Positions 25,461-33,218 of a DNA stretch of 64,000 bases are shown here, piece after piece. The stretch lies in NCBI GenBank assembly GCA_002505765.1, contig DAVZ01000005.1, positions 5,112 to 69,111 of the forward strand, given 5' to 3'. This DNA is from Methanobacterium sp. UBA176 (lineage in GTDB: Archaea > Methanobacteriota > Methanobacteria > Methanobacteriales > Methanobacteriaceae). Made by a program: the position numbers and the translations under genes. The first letter of the stretch is position 1. Each line of letters begins with the position of its first letter. Under the pieces are notes generated by a model. The model ran no database searches. It saw nothing but the letters and a program-made list of their open reading frames with translations, and was not told the origin of the DNA.

Positions 25461-26687
25461 TTGCATCCAAGACCAAGTCCCATTGCTGCATCGCTTTATA
25501 CGCTAAGAGACCTTAATGCTGACGTTATTATACTTCACGGCCCTCACGGCTGCTGTTTTAGGACTGGAAGATTGCTTGAAAATGACGGGGTGAGAGTTGT
25601 AACCACTGCCATGTCAGAAAACGATTTTATTTTTGGAGCGTCAGCTAAACTGGAAGAAACCCTCCAAAAAGTGGATTCCATGTTCAGCCCAGAACTTGTG
25701 GGCATCGTTGGAACATGCGCAAGCATGATTATTGGTGAAGACCTGAAAGAAGCTGTTCAAAATGCTAATATAGATGCAAAAGTTCTTGCAATTGAATCTC
25801 ACGGGGGTCTAAGTGAAGGGGATAATACTGAAGGCGCAATTGCTGTTTTAGAAGCTGCAAGTAAGGAAGGGATTATATCAGATGAAGAAGCCCAAAGACA
25901 ATCTAAAATGCTTAAAATGGCAACTAAAATCGAAAAGACAAGAGGAATGGCCAGGGGAGAATATATAGCTCCATCCCATGGCGACGATAAAATAAAAATG
26001 GCAGAGATGCTTATCCAAAAATTTAAAGAGGGCCAAAAAATTGCTATTGTATTAAATTCCAAGAAGGAAACATCCTATCTCTTTGCAGACATTTTAAAAA
26101 TTCCCTATCATAAAATAAACCCCAATAATAAACCTTTAATTATTGCCAATCTTGATGAAAATGTTGGACTTCCAAGGATAAGGCAGCATGCCCAGAATAT
26201 TCAAAAAGAGCTTAAAGTTGATGGAATAAACATTGATTTAATAACCGGAGGCTTGGATGAATACCCGGTAACAGGAAATAAAGCTGCAGAACTTATTAAA
26301 GCCGCGGAAAATCGAAGCTATCAAAATCCTTTGGTTTTTAAGCCCCAAAATTCAAAGATTTTAGTGGACTGCAAAATTGAAAATTTTACGGTCCAGGAAA
26401 CTTCGTCTCCTTCAACATCAAATCGAAGATTTGACCATTTTTTAAAGGATAAAAAAACCGATTTTTTAATTGTTGCAGGAGTACCCCACGCTTTTCCCAT
26501 AGAAACCTTAGGAATAGAAGCCCTGGCCATAACTGATGGTCCAAGGCTTGTAGAGCCATTAAAGGAGATTGGTTATAAATATGTGGTCACTGAACTGGAT
26601 GCTCATTCCAAAACCCTGGGAACTGATAGAATTGTACAGTCTGACTTTGGGCATTTTTTAAGAAAAATCATAGATAATTCAAATTAG
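25461..26687 (+). CDS. cfbD: Ni-sirohydrochlorin a,c-diamide reductive cyclase, catalytic subunit CfbD
   Basis: 408 aa NifD-like protein. With the NifH-like CfbC it carries out the six-electron reduction and lactam ring formation that turns Ni-sirohydrochlorin a,c-diamide into seco-F430, on the path to coenzyme F430 of methyl-CoM reductase. The N-terminus HPRPSPIAASLYTLRDL and HGPHGCCFRTG (Cys31, Cys32), plus GIVGTCASMI with another Cys, fit the Fe-S ligand pattern. The start is TTG 25461 with AGGTGG just before it. The F430 pathway marks the organism as a methanogen. Confidence 0.93.
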   Translation: MHPRPSPIAASLYTLRDLNADVIILHGPHGCCFRTGRLLENDGVRVVTTAMSENDFIFGASAKLEETLQKVDSMFSPELVGIVGTCASMIIGEDLKEAVQNANIDAKVLAIESHGGLSEGDNTEGAIAVLEAASKEGIISDEEAQRQSKMLKMATKIEKTRGMARGEYIAPSHGDDKIKMAEMLIQKFKEGQKIAIVLNSKKETSYLFADILKIPYHKINPNNKPLIIANLDENVGLPRIRQHAQNIQKELKVDGINIDLITGGLDEYPVTGNKAAELIKAAENRSYQNPLVFKPQNSKILVDCKIENFTVQETSSPSTSNRRFDHFLKDKKTDFLIVAGVPHAFPIETLGIEALAITDGPRLVEPLKEIGYKYVVTELDAHSKTLGTDRIVQSDFGHFLRKIIDNSN

Positions 26688-26751
26688 TGAATGAATTATA
26701 ACATTTAATATCCCATAAGAACATATCTTACTATAATATTTAGGTGATAAA

Positions 26752-27810
26752 ATGAGCATGACAGCAGGAATGATTCTTTGCGGAGGCTTTGGAAAACGTC
26801 TGCGACCTCTAACTGATAATGTTCCTAAACCTCTGATTGAAATTAAGAATAATTATTCAATTTTAGACCATAAAGATAATTATACCATCCTTGATAAACA
26901 GATATTTGATTTTAAAAATTCAGGAGTTAACCGGGTACTTCTTCTAACCGGTTTTTTAAGCGGTAAAATAGAGGAAAGATACGGAAAAGACTATAACGGC
27001 ATGAAAATTGAATACGTTATAGAAGACGAACCCCTTGGTACTTTAAACGCTATAAAACTTGGAATGGAAGAAATTAAAGACAGTGAACAGTGTGTTATAA
27101 GAAATGGAGATGTAGTAGCTGATTTAAATATAAAAAAAATGATCAGTCAGGGCGAAAAGTCTGATTATCCATTTTCAATCTTTATAACTAAAATGATGTC
27201 TCCTTATGGAATAGTTGAAATAAGCGGTGATAAATTAGTTTCATTTAAGGAAAAACCTCTTCTTGATTATTATATTAATGGTGGAGTCTACTTTTCAAAT
27301 GGAGAGATTAACTTCGGCGATTTTGAAGTTGGAGATATTGAAAAAACTGTTTTTCCAATGTTAGCCAATGAAAATCAGCTCGGTTATTACAAAGAAGACG
27401 GTCTATTCTGGATGGCAATAGATACTTCCAAAGAACTTGAAGAAATAAGAAAAGAGTATAAAAACAGGGTAGATAAACCCTGGGGGTATGAAAAGGTTCT
27501 TATTTACACAGATCAGTACATGACCAAGGAACTGTTCCTAAGAGAAGGTTTCCATACCTCTTTCCATCTCCACGAAGAAAAAGATGAAACAATGTACATA
27601 CTGAACGGTAAAGGCTACATTCAATTTGAAGATAGAAAAGAATACTTTGCAAAAAACGATACCGTTAGAATCGAGCCAGAAGTACCTCATTCAATTGTGG
27701 CAATGGAAAATACCGTTCTTCACGAGGTATCAACACCTCACCTTGATGATACAAAGCGTATAACTGATATATACACAAGAGCTGCTAAGGATAAATCAAA
27801 ACCCATTTAA
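26752..27810 (+). CDS. Sugar nucleotidyltransferase fused to a cupin domain
   Basis: 352 aa. Residues 1-235 are an NTP_transferase domain with GMILCGGFGKRLRPLTDNVPKPL, the metal motif RNGDVVAD, and the product-site GGVYFSNG. The rest is a cupin resembling mannose-6-phosphate isomerase type II (PWGYEKVLIYTDQY, HTSFHLHEEKDETMYILNGKG, then PEVPHSIVA), with the metal-binding His/Glu set present. It is likely a nucleotide-sugar synthase with an attached isomerase or binding cupin, serving glycan synthesis. Insert DHKDNYTIL near residue 40 is unusual. It is 20 bp before hisH. Confidence 0.85.
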   Translation: MSMTAGMILCGGFGKRLRPLTDNVPKPLIEIKNNYSILDHKDNYTILDKQIFDFKNSGVNRVLLLTGFLSGKIEERYGKDYNGMKIEYVIEDEPLGTLNAIKLGMEEIKDSEQCVIRNGDVVADLNIKKMISQGEKSDYPFSIFITKMMSPYGIVEISGDKLVSFKEKPLLDYYINGGVYFSNGEINFGDFEVGDIEKTVFPMLANENQLGYYKEDGLFWMAIDTSKELEEIRKEYKNRVDKPWGYEKVLIYTDQYMTKELFLREGFHTSFHLHEEKDETMYILNGKGYIQFEDRKEYFAKNDTVRIEPEVPHSIVAMENTVLHEVSTPHLDDTKRITDIYTRAAKDKSKPI

Positions 27811-27829
27811 TTTTATTTAAATTGGCAAA

Positions 27830-28423
27830 ATGATAGCAATAATAGATTATGGTACAGGAAATCTTAAAAGCATTAGAAACGGCTTTTTAAAAGTTGGAGT
27901 GGATGTAGAAATAACAAAGGATCCCTATAAAATAGAAAAAGCAGATGCACTTATCCTTCCTGGGGTTGGAGCATTTGGAAGAGCCATGAAACACCTTGAA
28001 GACTATAAGGTGCTAATTCATGACTATATAAATACTGGAAAGCCATTTTTAGGTGTTTGTCTCGGTTTGCAGCTTTTATTTACAAAAAGTCAGGAAGATG
28101 AGGGAATTAGAGGGCTGGATGTATTTAGAGGAGAAGTGTTAAGACTTCCTGAAGGTCTTAAGATACCACATATGGGCTGGAATGATTTAAAAATTGTAAA
28201 TGAATGTCCCGTATTAAACGGAATTGGTAATGATTACGTGTATTTTGTTCATTCTTATTATGTAAAACCAGAAGATGAAAGCATAATAGCTGCCACTACC
28301 AATTACGGAATTGATGTCACAGCTGCTGTTTGTAAGGATAATATTTTTGCTACCCAGTTCCACCCAGAAAAAAGCGGAGAAGTGGGTTTAAAAATGTTGA
28401 AAAATTTTGTAAAGGAGATATAA
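27830..28423 (+). CDS. hisH: Imidazole glycerol phosphate synthase glutaminase subunit HisH
   Basis: 197 aa class I glutamine amidotransferase. HisH hydrolyses glutamine and feeds ammonia to HisF in histidine synthesis. Visible are MIAIIDYGTGNLKSI at the start, the oxyanion turn LPGVGAFG, the nucleophile in GKPFLGVCLGLQLLF, IPHMGWNDL, and the His-Glu pair in FATQFHPEKSGEVG. It follows the nucleotidyltransferase-cupin gene closely. No other his genes are nearby. Confidence 0.95.
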   Translation: MIAIIDYGTGNLKSIRNGFLKVGVDVEITKDPYKIEKADALILPGVGAFGRAMKHLEDYKVLIHDYINTGKPFLGVCLGLQLLFTKSQEDEGIRGLDVFRGEVLRLPEGLKIPHMGWNDLKIVNECPVLNGIGNDYVYFVHSYYVKPEDESIIAATTNYGIDVTAAVCKDNIFATQFHPEKSGEVGLKMLKNFVKEI

Positions 28424-28502
28424 ATTAAATTTTACAGCTTAAATACCCTAAAAATCCAATTTGCATTATTCATTATAAATAGCGGTTTTTGAAGGTGAAC
28501 CA

Positions 28503-29864
28503 ATGGATATAGAAGGCTTTGTAAGAGATGCATTAAAACGAGACAATGAAGAAGCTGTTTTAATTAATTTAAAAGAAAAAATACTTGAATACAAAAATAT
28601 AAACCCCATTCAAGCTTCTAAAATGGCATCAGCTGTAATTGAAGAAGTAAAACATACTATGGAAATTGAATCCCACCCAGATGCCTTTTTAAGGGAATTA
28701 ATAAACTACCCCAGAGCCAATGTGGCCATGGGCCAGATTGGTGTCGGCTCCAGAGGAGCAGGAGATTTCTTTGTCCATAGAAAAATTGCAGATATAGTTT
28801 CCAGCACTCACACCAGTGCATTTATAACTCCAGAGGCCCAGGATGACGGTGGAGTGGTCAAAAAAAATGTTGCATCAAATGATATTTACATAACAACTGC
28901 AGTTGATGGAATACACTCTCGTCTAAGCGAATATCCGTTTTTAGGCGGGTTTCACGTTTCAAGAGCTGCCCTAAGAGATGTCTGTGTCATGGGCGCAGAC
29001 CCTGTTGCTGTTATAAGCGACCTCCATCTTGCTGATGATGGTGACGTTGGAAAACTGTTTGATTTTACTGCAGGAGTATGTGCTGTCTCTGAACTTGTAA
29101 AAGTACCCCTTGTAGCTGGAAGCACACTCAGAGTCGGTGGAGATATGGTTTTAGGCGATAGGCTGGTAAGTGCAGTGGGTGCAATCGGTATATCCGAATA
29201 TCCTCCAACTGCAAGGAAGCGGGCTGAAGTTGGTGATGTTATTTTATTAACTGAAGGTTCTGGAGGAGGAACTATAACTACAACAGCCATTTATCATGGG
29301 ATGTTTGATGTTGTAAAAGAAACAATGGACATCAGCTTTATTAAAGCTTCAGAAGCTATTTTTAATGCAGGACTACTTCCCCAGGTGCATGCAATGACCG
29401 ATATTACAAATGGAGGACTCAGAGGAGATGCTCATGAGATCTCAAATACTACAGGGGTTGGATTGACCTTTTCCTATGATAAAATCAGGGAAATGATAAA
29501 TCCAAAGGTGCTCGGTATGCTTGAAGAGTTAGATATAGACCCCCTGGGAGTTTCTGTGGATTCATTGATGATAATAGCTCCTGAAGACGTTGCAGATGAA
29601 GTTAAAAAAGCAATATCCAGTGTCAATGTAGCCATATCTGAAATTGGCCATGTTGATAAAAGTGGAAAAGCTAAATTAATAAAAGATGGGGTTGAAGAAG
29701 AGATAAAACCATTATTTAGAGAGGCAGCATACACAAAGATTAAAAAGATCGTTGGAGACTCAACACCAGAAGATTTCGATTCTATGCGGGAAAAAGTAGA
29801 AAACGCTGCATTAGACGCTATAAATAAAAAAGATAAGGTAGTGAGGGCTATCAATAAAAAATAA
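28503..29864 (+). CDS. AIR synthase-related/HypE-like protein
   Basis: 453 aa PurM/HypE/SelD superfamily protein. The conserved parts are FITPEAQDDGGVVKK, AVISDLHLADDGD, VPLVAGSTLRVGGDMVLGDR, AVGAIGIS, GDVILLTEGSGGGTITTTAI, HAMTDITNGGLRGDAHEISN and VSVDSLMIIAPE. These give ATP and Mg binding, with the glycine-rich core of the family. A helical N-terminal extension of about 65 residues precedes the ATP-grasp-like domain. Hydrogenase maturation or selenophosphate-type chemistry is possible, but the actual substrate is unknown. Its start has GAAGGTGAA upstream. Confidence 0.85.
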   Translation: MDIEGFVRDALKRDNEEAVLINLKEKILEYKNINPIQASKMASAVIEEVKHTMEIESHPDAFLRELINYPRANVAMGQIGVGSRGAGDFFVHRKIADIVSSTHTSAFITPEAQDDGGVVKKNVASNDIYITTAVDGIHSRLSEYPFLGGFHVSRAALRDVCVMGADPVAVISDLHLADDGDVGKLFDFTAGVCAVSELVKVPLVAGSTLRVGGDMVLGDRLVSAVGAIGISEYPPTARKRAEVGDVILLTEGSGGGTITTTAIYHGMFDVVKETMDISFIKASEAIFNAGLLPQVHAMTDITNGGLRGDAHEISNTTGVGLTFSYDKIREMINPKVLGMLEELDIDPLGVSVDSLMIIAPEDVADEVKKAISSVNVAISEIGHVDKSGKAKLIKDGVEEEIKPLFREAAYTKIKKIVGDSTPEDFDSMREKVENAALDAINKKDKVVRAINKK

Positions 29865-29916
29865 ATCCCCAGATATGCAGAATACTTAAATAATAAATTG
29901 TGTAATAGATAATAAT

Positions 29917-30360
29917 ATGGACAGCAGAGGTATAATTTTCACTATTGATGCAGCACTTGCTTTAATACCTTTATTTATCTTACTTGCAAGTTTAGCTAAT
30001 ATTAGCAATGCAGACACTATTTTTAATTCTGATCAGATACGAATTAACCATGATGCCCAGGATACCCTTGAAACAATGGCCAGTTATAAATCAGGGGGTG
30101 ATGAATCTACAATTCTTCAAAATATCACTGATTCACTGATAATAAATAATAACAGTGCTCAGGGAATCCTATTATCAGGACAAATCGCCGGTTCTTATCT
30201 GAATAAAACCATTGGAAATTCAAAGTATACCCTAACCGAAATTAGCCAGCTTAAAGGCCAGATCATTGCCTCAAATGCAGATGTAAAAAATGGGGCCAAT
30301 GTAGCTGTGGGAATTAGAAGTTACGGTAATTACACATTCCAGCTATTTGTATGGAATTGA
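29917..30360 (+). CDS. Pilin-like secreted protein
   Basis: 147 aa. The N-terminus MDSRGIIFTIDAALALIPLF with one hydrophobic helix right after a short charged leader resembles archaeal type IV pilin-like or pseudopilin proteins; the remainder is hydrophilic and Asn/Ser-rich with several NxS/T sequons and a final YTFQLFVWN strand. It is probably a cell-surface or membrane-linked protein. No prepilin peptidase gene is nearby. A ribosome-binding site is not evident. Confidence 0.6.
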   Translation: MDSRGIIFTIDAALALIPLFILLASLANISNADTIFNSDQIRINHDAQDTLETMASYKSGGDESTILQNITDSLIINNNSAQGILLSGQIAGSYLNKTIGNSKYTLTEISQLKGQIIASNADVKNGANVAVGIRSYGNYTFQLFVWN

Positions 30361-30430
30361 TTGTCTTATCCCATTTTGGAATGGTATTTTTTTAGAAAAC
30401 TAAAAAAAATCCATAATCAAGGTGAAATAA

Positions 30431-31579
30431 ATGAAGGATGAAAAAGCTTTAGGGATTGCAGAAGAAATAATGATGGAGTTTGCAGCGTTTACAGGGCTTG
30501 AACCAGTTGATGATAACCCGCAGCGTTATCTATGGACAGACGCGTTTGCAGTATGCAACTATCTTCAACTCTCTAAACAGACAGGGGATAAAAAATATAT
30601 TGATCTTGCAATCAGGCTTGTTGACCAGGTTCACCATGTTCTTGGTAAACACAGAGAAGATAACAATCGCACAGGATGGATCAGCGGCCTTAAAGACCAG
30701 GAAGCTGAAATTCATCCTACAGTTGGCGGATTGAGAATAGGGAAAAAAATTAATGAGAGGAAACCAAGCGAACCAGTAGATCAGCGGCTGGAATGGGAAC
30801 AGGACGGTCAGTATTATCATTACCTCACAAAATGGATGCATGCACTTAATAGGGTTGGAAAAGTTATTGAAAATCCAATTTATATTAGATGGGCTGCAGA
30901 ACTGGCAAAAACTGCCCATAATGCCTTTACATATCTTCCTGCAAATAGAGAAAGGAAGATGATGCACTGGAAAATGAGTATCGACCTTAGCTATCCTCTT
31001 GTTCCATCAATTGGACAACACGACCCTCTTGACGGTTTTGTAACCTATAACGAGCTTCAAATCTCTGCTAAAGAATTTAACCTGTCAAGAATCCCCCTAC
31101 TGGGCAGGGAAATTTCAGAAATGAACGATATCTGCAGGGGTATGAACTGGACCACCAATGACCCTCTTGGAATTGGAGGGATTTTATTTGATGCTACAAG
31201 GGTTGCACAGTTCATTGTAAACGAAAATATGGATTACAGTTACTTGCTTGAATCTATTCTGGATTCCGCAAGTGCAGGTCTTGGCTTATTTATAAGTAGC
31301 AGCCCCCTAAAATTTCCACCTGATTATCGCCTTGCTTTTCGAGAACTGGGACTTTCTATAGGACTTAAAGGCATTAAAAGTATAGAAAAATTTTTTAATG
31401 AAAGTAACCCCCCTCTTTATGAAATAATCTCATCCCTTACAAATTATTTTTCCGTTGGAGATGCAATTGAAGAATTCTGGGTTCAAAACAGGCGTTTAGT
31501 AAGCTGGAGGGAGCACAGAGAAATTAACATGGTGATGCTTGCAACCAGCCTTATTCCAGATAGTTTTTTATTGATTTAA
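30431..31579 (+). CDS. Conserved protein of unknown function, helical
   Basis: 382 aa, soluble, no signal peptide. Repeated helical pairs (RYLWTDAFAVCNYLQLSKQT, MHALNRVGKVIENPIYIRWA, YLLESILDSASAGLGLFISS) suggest an alpha/alpha-toroid fold like six-hairpin glycosidases. Many conserved-looking His, Asp and Trp residues (VDQVHHVLGKHREDN, HWKMSIDLSYPLVPSIGQHD) could form an active site. I recognise no specific family. The start follows AAGGTGAA. Confidence 0.7.
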   Translation: MKDEKALGIAEEIMMEFAAFTGLEPVDDNPQRYLWTDAFAVCNYLQLSKQTGDKKYIDLAIRLVDQVHHVLGKHREDNNRTGWISGLKDQEAEIHPTVGGLRIGKKINERKPSEPVDQRLEWEQDGQYYHYLTKWMHALNRVGKVIENPIYIRWAAELAKTAHNAFTYLPANRERKMMHWKMSIDLSYPLVPSIGQHDPLDGFVTYNELQISAKEFNLSRIPLLGREISEMNDICRGMNWTTNDPLGIGGILFDATRVAQFIVNENMDYSYLLESILDSASAGLGLFISSSPLKFPPDYRLAFRELGLSIGLKGIKSIEKFFNESNPPLYEIISSLTNYFSVGDAIEEFWVQNRRLVSWREHREINMVMLATSLIPDSFLLI

Positions 31580-31708
31580 GCCAGAATGGTTAAAAATTTA
31601 GATAAAAGTTTTTGATAACGTCCTTATTCTATAAAGAATCAAGTTTTATACCTACTCGCTAAAAATAAAAATTTATTCTTAAAAATCTTTAAAACTAAGG
31701 GTAATTAC

Positions 31709-32323
31709 ATGGCAGGAAACTTTACAATATCAGATAGCTTTAAAAAACGTTTTGCGGTGCTTATTTCAGCTATTACATATGCTCCAATAATATCCATTCC
31801 AGTATTTGCGCTAATAAACTTTTTTTTCCTAAATCTATATGAGTTTATAATTGTAACCAGCATATGTGCTATATTTGCAGGTATTTTACCAATTATTCTT
31901 GTAATGTTATTTCTTAAAGCCAGAAAAAATGGAAAAGAAGTGGATATAGACATACCAGTAAGAGCTGAACGAAATCATCCCCTAATTTTAGTAATCCTAT
32001 CCTACATCATAGGCACAGTTATTTTATTTGCAATTGATGCACCACTAATAACAACTACTTTGATGTTCTGCTACTTCTCAAACACTTTGATCCTATTTTT
32101 TATAAATCTATACTGGAAAATCAGTATCCATGCCATGGGAGTATCTGGACCATCAATAGCTCTAATTTATGTTTTTGGCTCTCCTGGAATCATTTTTAGC
32201 TTAATAATTCCCCTGGTTATGTGGAGTAGAATTTATTTAAATAAACACACAGTTTCCCAGGTAATAATAGGCACCATCCTTGGTTTAGTCCTGACTGCTC
32301 TACAAATGAATTATTTAATTTAA
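31709..32323 (+). CDS. PAP2-superfamily-like membrane protein
   Basis: 204 aa with about six membrane helices. The segment SRIYLNKHTVSQVIIGTILG matches PAP2 motif 3 (SRxxxxxHxxxQ/D), and IHAMGVSGPSIAL fits motif 2 (usually PSGH); RAERNHPL may be the remains of motif 1. A lipid or isoprenyl phosphatase such as an undecaprenyl/dolichyl-phosphate recycling enzyme is possible, but the divergent motifs leave activity uncertain. It ends just before a hairpin repeat element. Confidence 0.7.
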   Translation: MAGNFTISDSFKKRFAVLISAITYAPIISIPVFALINFFFLNLYEFIIVTSICAIFAGILPIILVMLFLKARKNGKEVDIDIPVRAERNHPLILVILSYIIGTVILFAIDAPLITTTLMFCYFSNTLILFFINLYWKISIHAMGVSGPSIALIYVFGSPGIIFSLIIPLVMWSRIYLNKHTVSQVIIGTILGLVLTALQMNYLI

Positions 32324-32344
32324 TAGGTTCAATCTCAAAATCTT

Positions 32345-32454
32345 TCAAAACCTATGGCTGCAAAAAGCTGTGTTTTGCACACCAAACACTTCGTGTTTGA
32401 GTGTTTTGATAATCTACAAATTTTAAATTTGGGGTTCCAAAACCTTCAGTTTTG
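32345..32454. repeat. Dispersed three-way-junction hairpin element, copy 4
   Basis: The closing stem TCAAAAC (32345-32351)/GTTTTGA (32403-32409) encloses GCAAAA/TTTTGC (32360-32378) and CAAACAC/GTGTTTG (32383-32399, loop TTC). Two further hairpins follow: CAAATTT/AAATTTG (32417-32431) and CAAAAC/GTTTTG (32438-32454). The layout matches copies near 3.1, 5.1 and 6.5 kb. It lies between a membrane protein gene and tRNA-Arg. Confidence 0.72.
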
Positions 32455-32547
32455 ATAACTTCAAAAAAAAACTTAAATAGATAAAAACAATTAGAGTAAT
32501 ATGAATAAGATTTGACTACATTACTTTCCATTAACCATTTTGTTTAT

Positions 32548-32619
32548 GCCCTGGTAGTGTAGCGGATATCACGTAGGATTGCGGATCCTATTACCCGGGT
32601 TCAAGTCCCGGTCAGGGCA
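32548..32619 (+). tRNA. tRNA-Arg (GCG)
   Basis: 72 bases folding as a cloverleaf. Acceptor GCCCTGG pairs with TCAGGGC (one G-U), discriminator A at 32619. The anticodon stem TAGGA/TCCTA encloses loop TTGCGGA with anticodon GCG at 32581-32583 after U33, reading arginine CGC/CGU codons. The T arm is CCGGG-TTCAAGT-CCCGG. The D arm has a short stem and GG in the loop. CCA is not encoded. Confidence 0.93.
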
Positions 32620-32659
32620 TACTTATTTGAATTTCCTTCTTTGAATCATTATTGTATTA

Positions 32660-33189
32660 TTATTCCAATTTAAATAATTCCATTAATTTATTTGTTATTT
32701 TCCAATTCCTTGTTGTAGCAATTGTTTTTAATTTTTTCTCAAATGTGTAATTTGTTAATTTAGTTCTGGCGTATCCATTAGGTAGATAAATATAAATTTC
32801 CATACCATTAAGTAAAAAATTTTTCATTTTCCACTTTATTTGAATCTGAATTAGTTAGAATCCTTCATCAGGGCAGATTCTGTAAAAATGTTATATATAT
32901 CCTTGATTTTATTATTTTTCTTTTATAATGGATTGTTTCTAATAATATCCTAAGTTCTTTATCATTGTATAATTACCCTAATAGAAAATCCAAAAGTTTT
33001 GCTTACCTCTTTTTCTATATCATGGGTAATTTTAGTTTTATCACCAGATTTATCTTCAAAAGGACATTAGCGCTTTTGAATTAGGTTTTTCACATTTTCA
33101 TAATAGATATCAAAGAACTCTTTTAAACAGGCCATTTTTATTCTTTTACTGTCAACATTTACTCCTCGAAGTATAGCAAGGTACTTCAT
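32660..33189 (-). pseudogene. Decayed DUF1697 family gene
   Basis: From ATG 33189 the frame gives MKYLAILRGVNVDSKRIKM, typical of the DUF1697 N-terminus (RGxNV), and continues ENVKNLIQKR to a TAA at 33067-33069. Later fragments in other frames include KTFGFSIRVII and, near the end, NGMEIYIYLPNGYARTKL, TFEKKLKTIATTRNW and KITNKLMELFKLE, which match the family C-terminus, ending TAA at 32660-32662. Several frameshifts and stops mean it cannot make the full protein of about 175 aa. It fills the gap between tRNA-Arg and tfrA. Confidence 0.8.
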
Positions 33190-33218
33190 GAATTATCCTT
33201 CATTAATAATTAAAAAAG

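Noticed and set aside
32620..32660. Prophage or integrative element attachment at tRNA-Arg
   Set aside because: No integrase gene and no repeat of the tRNA 3' end was seen downstream in the window.
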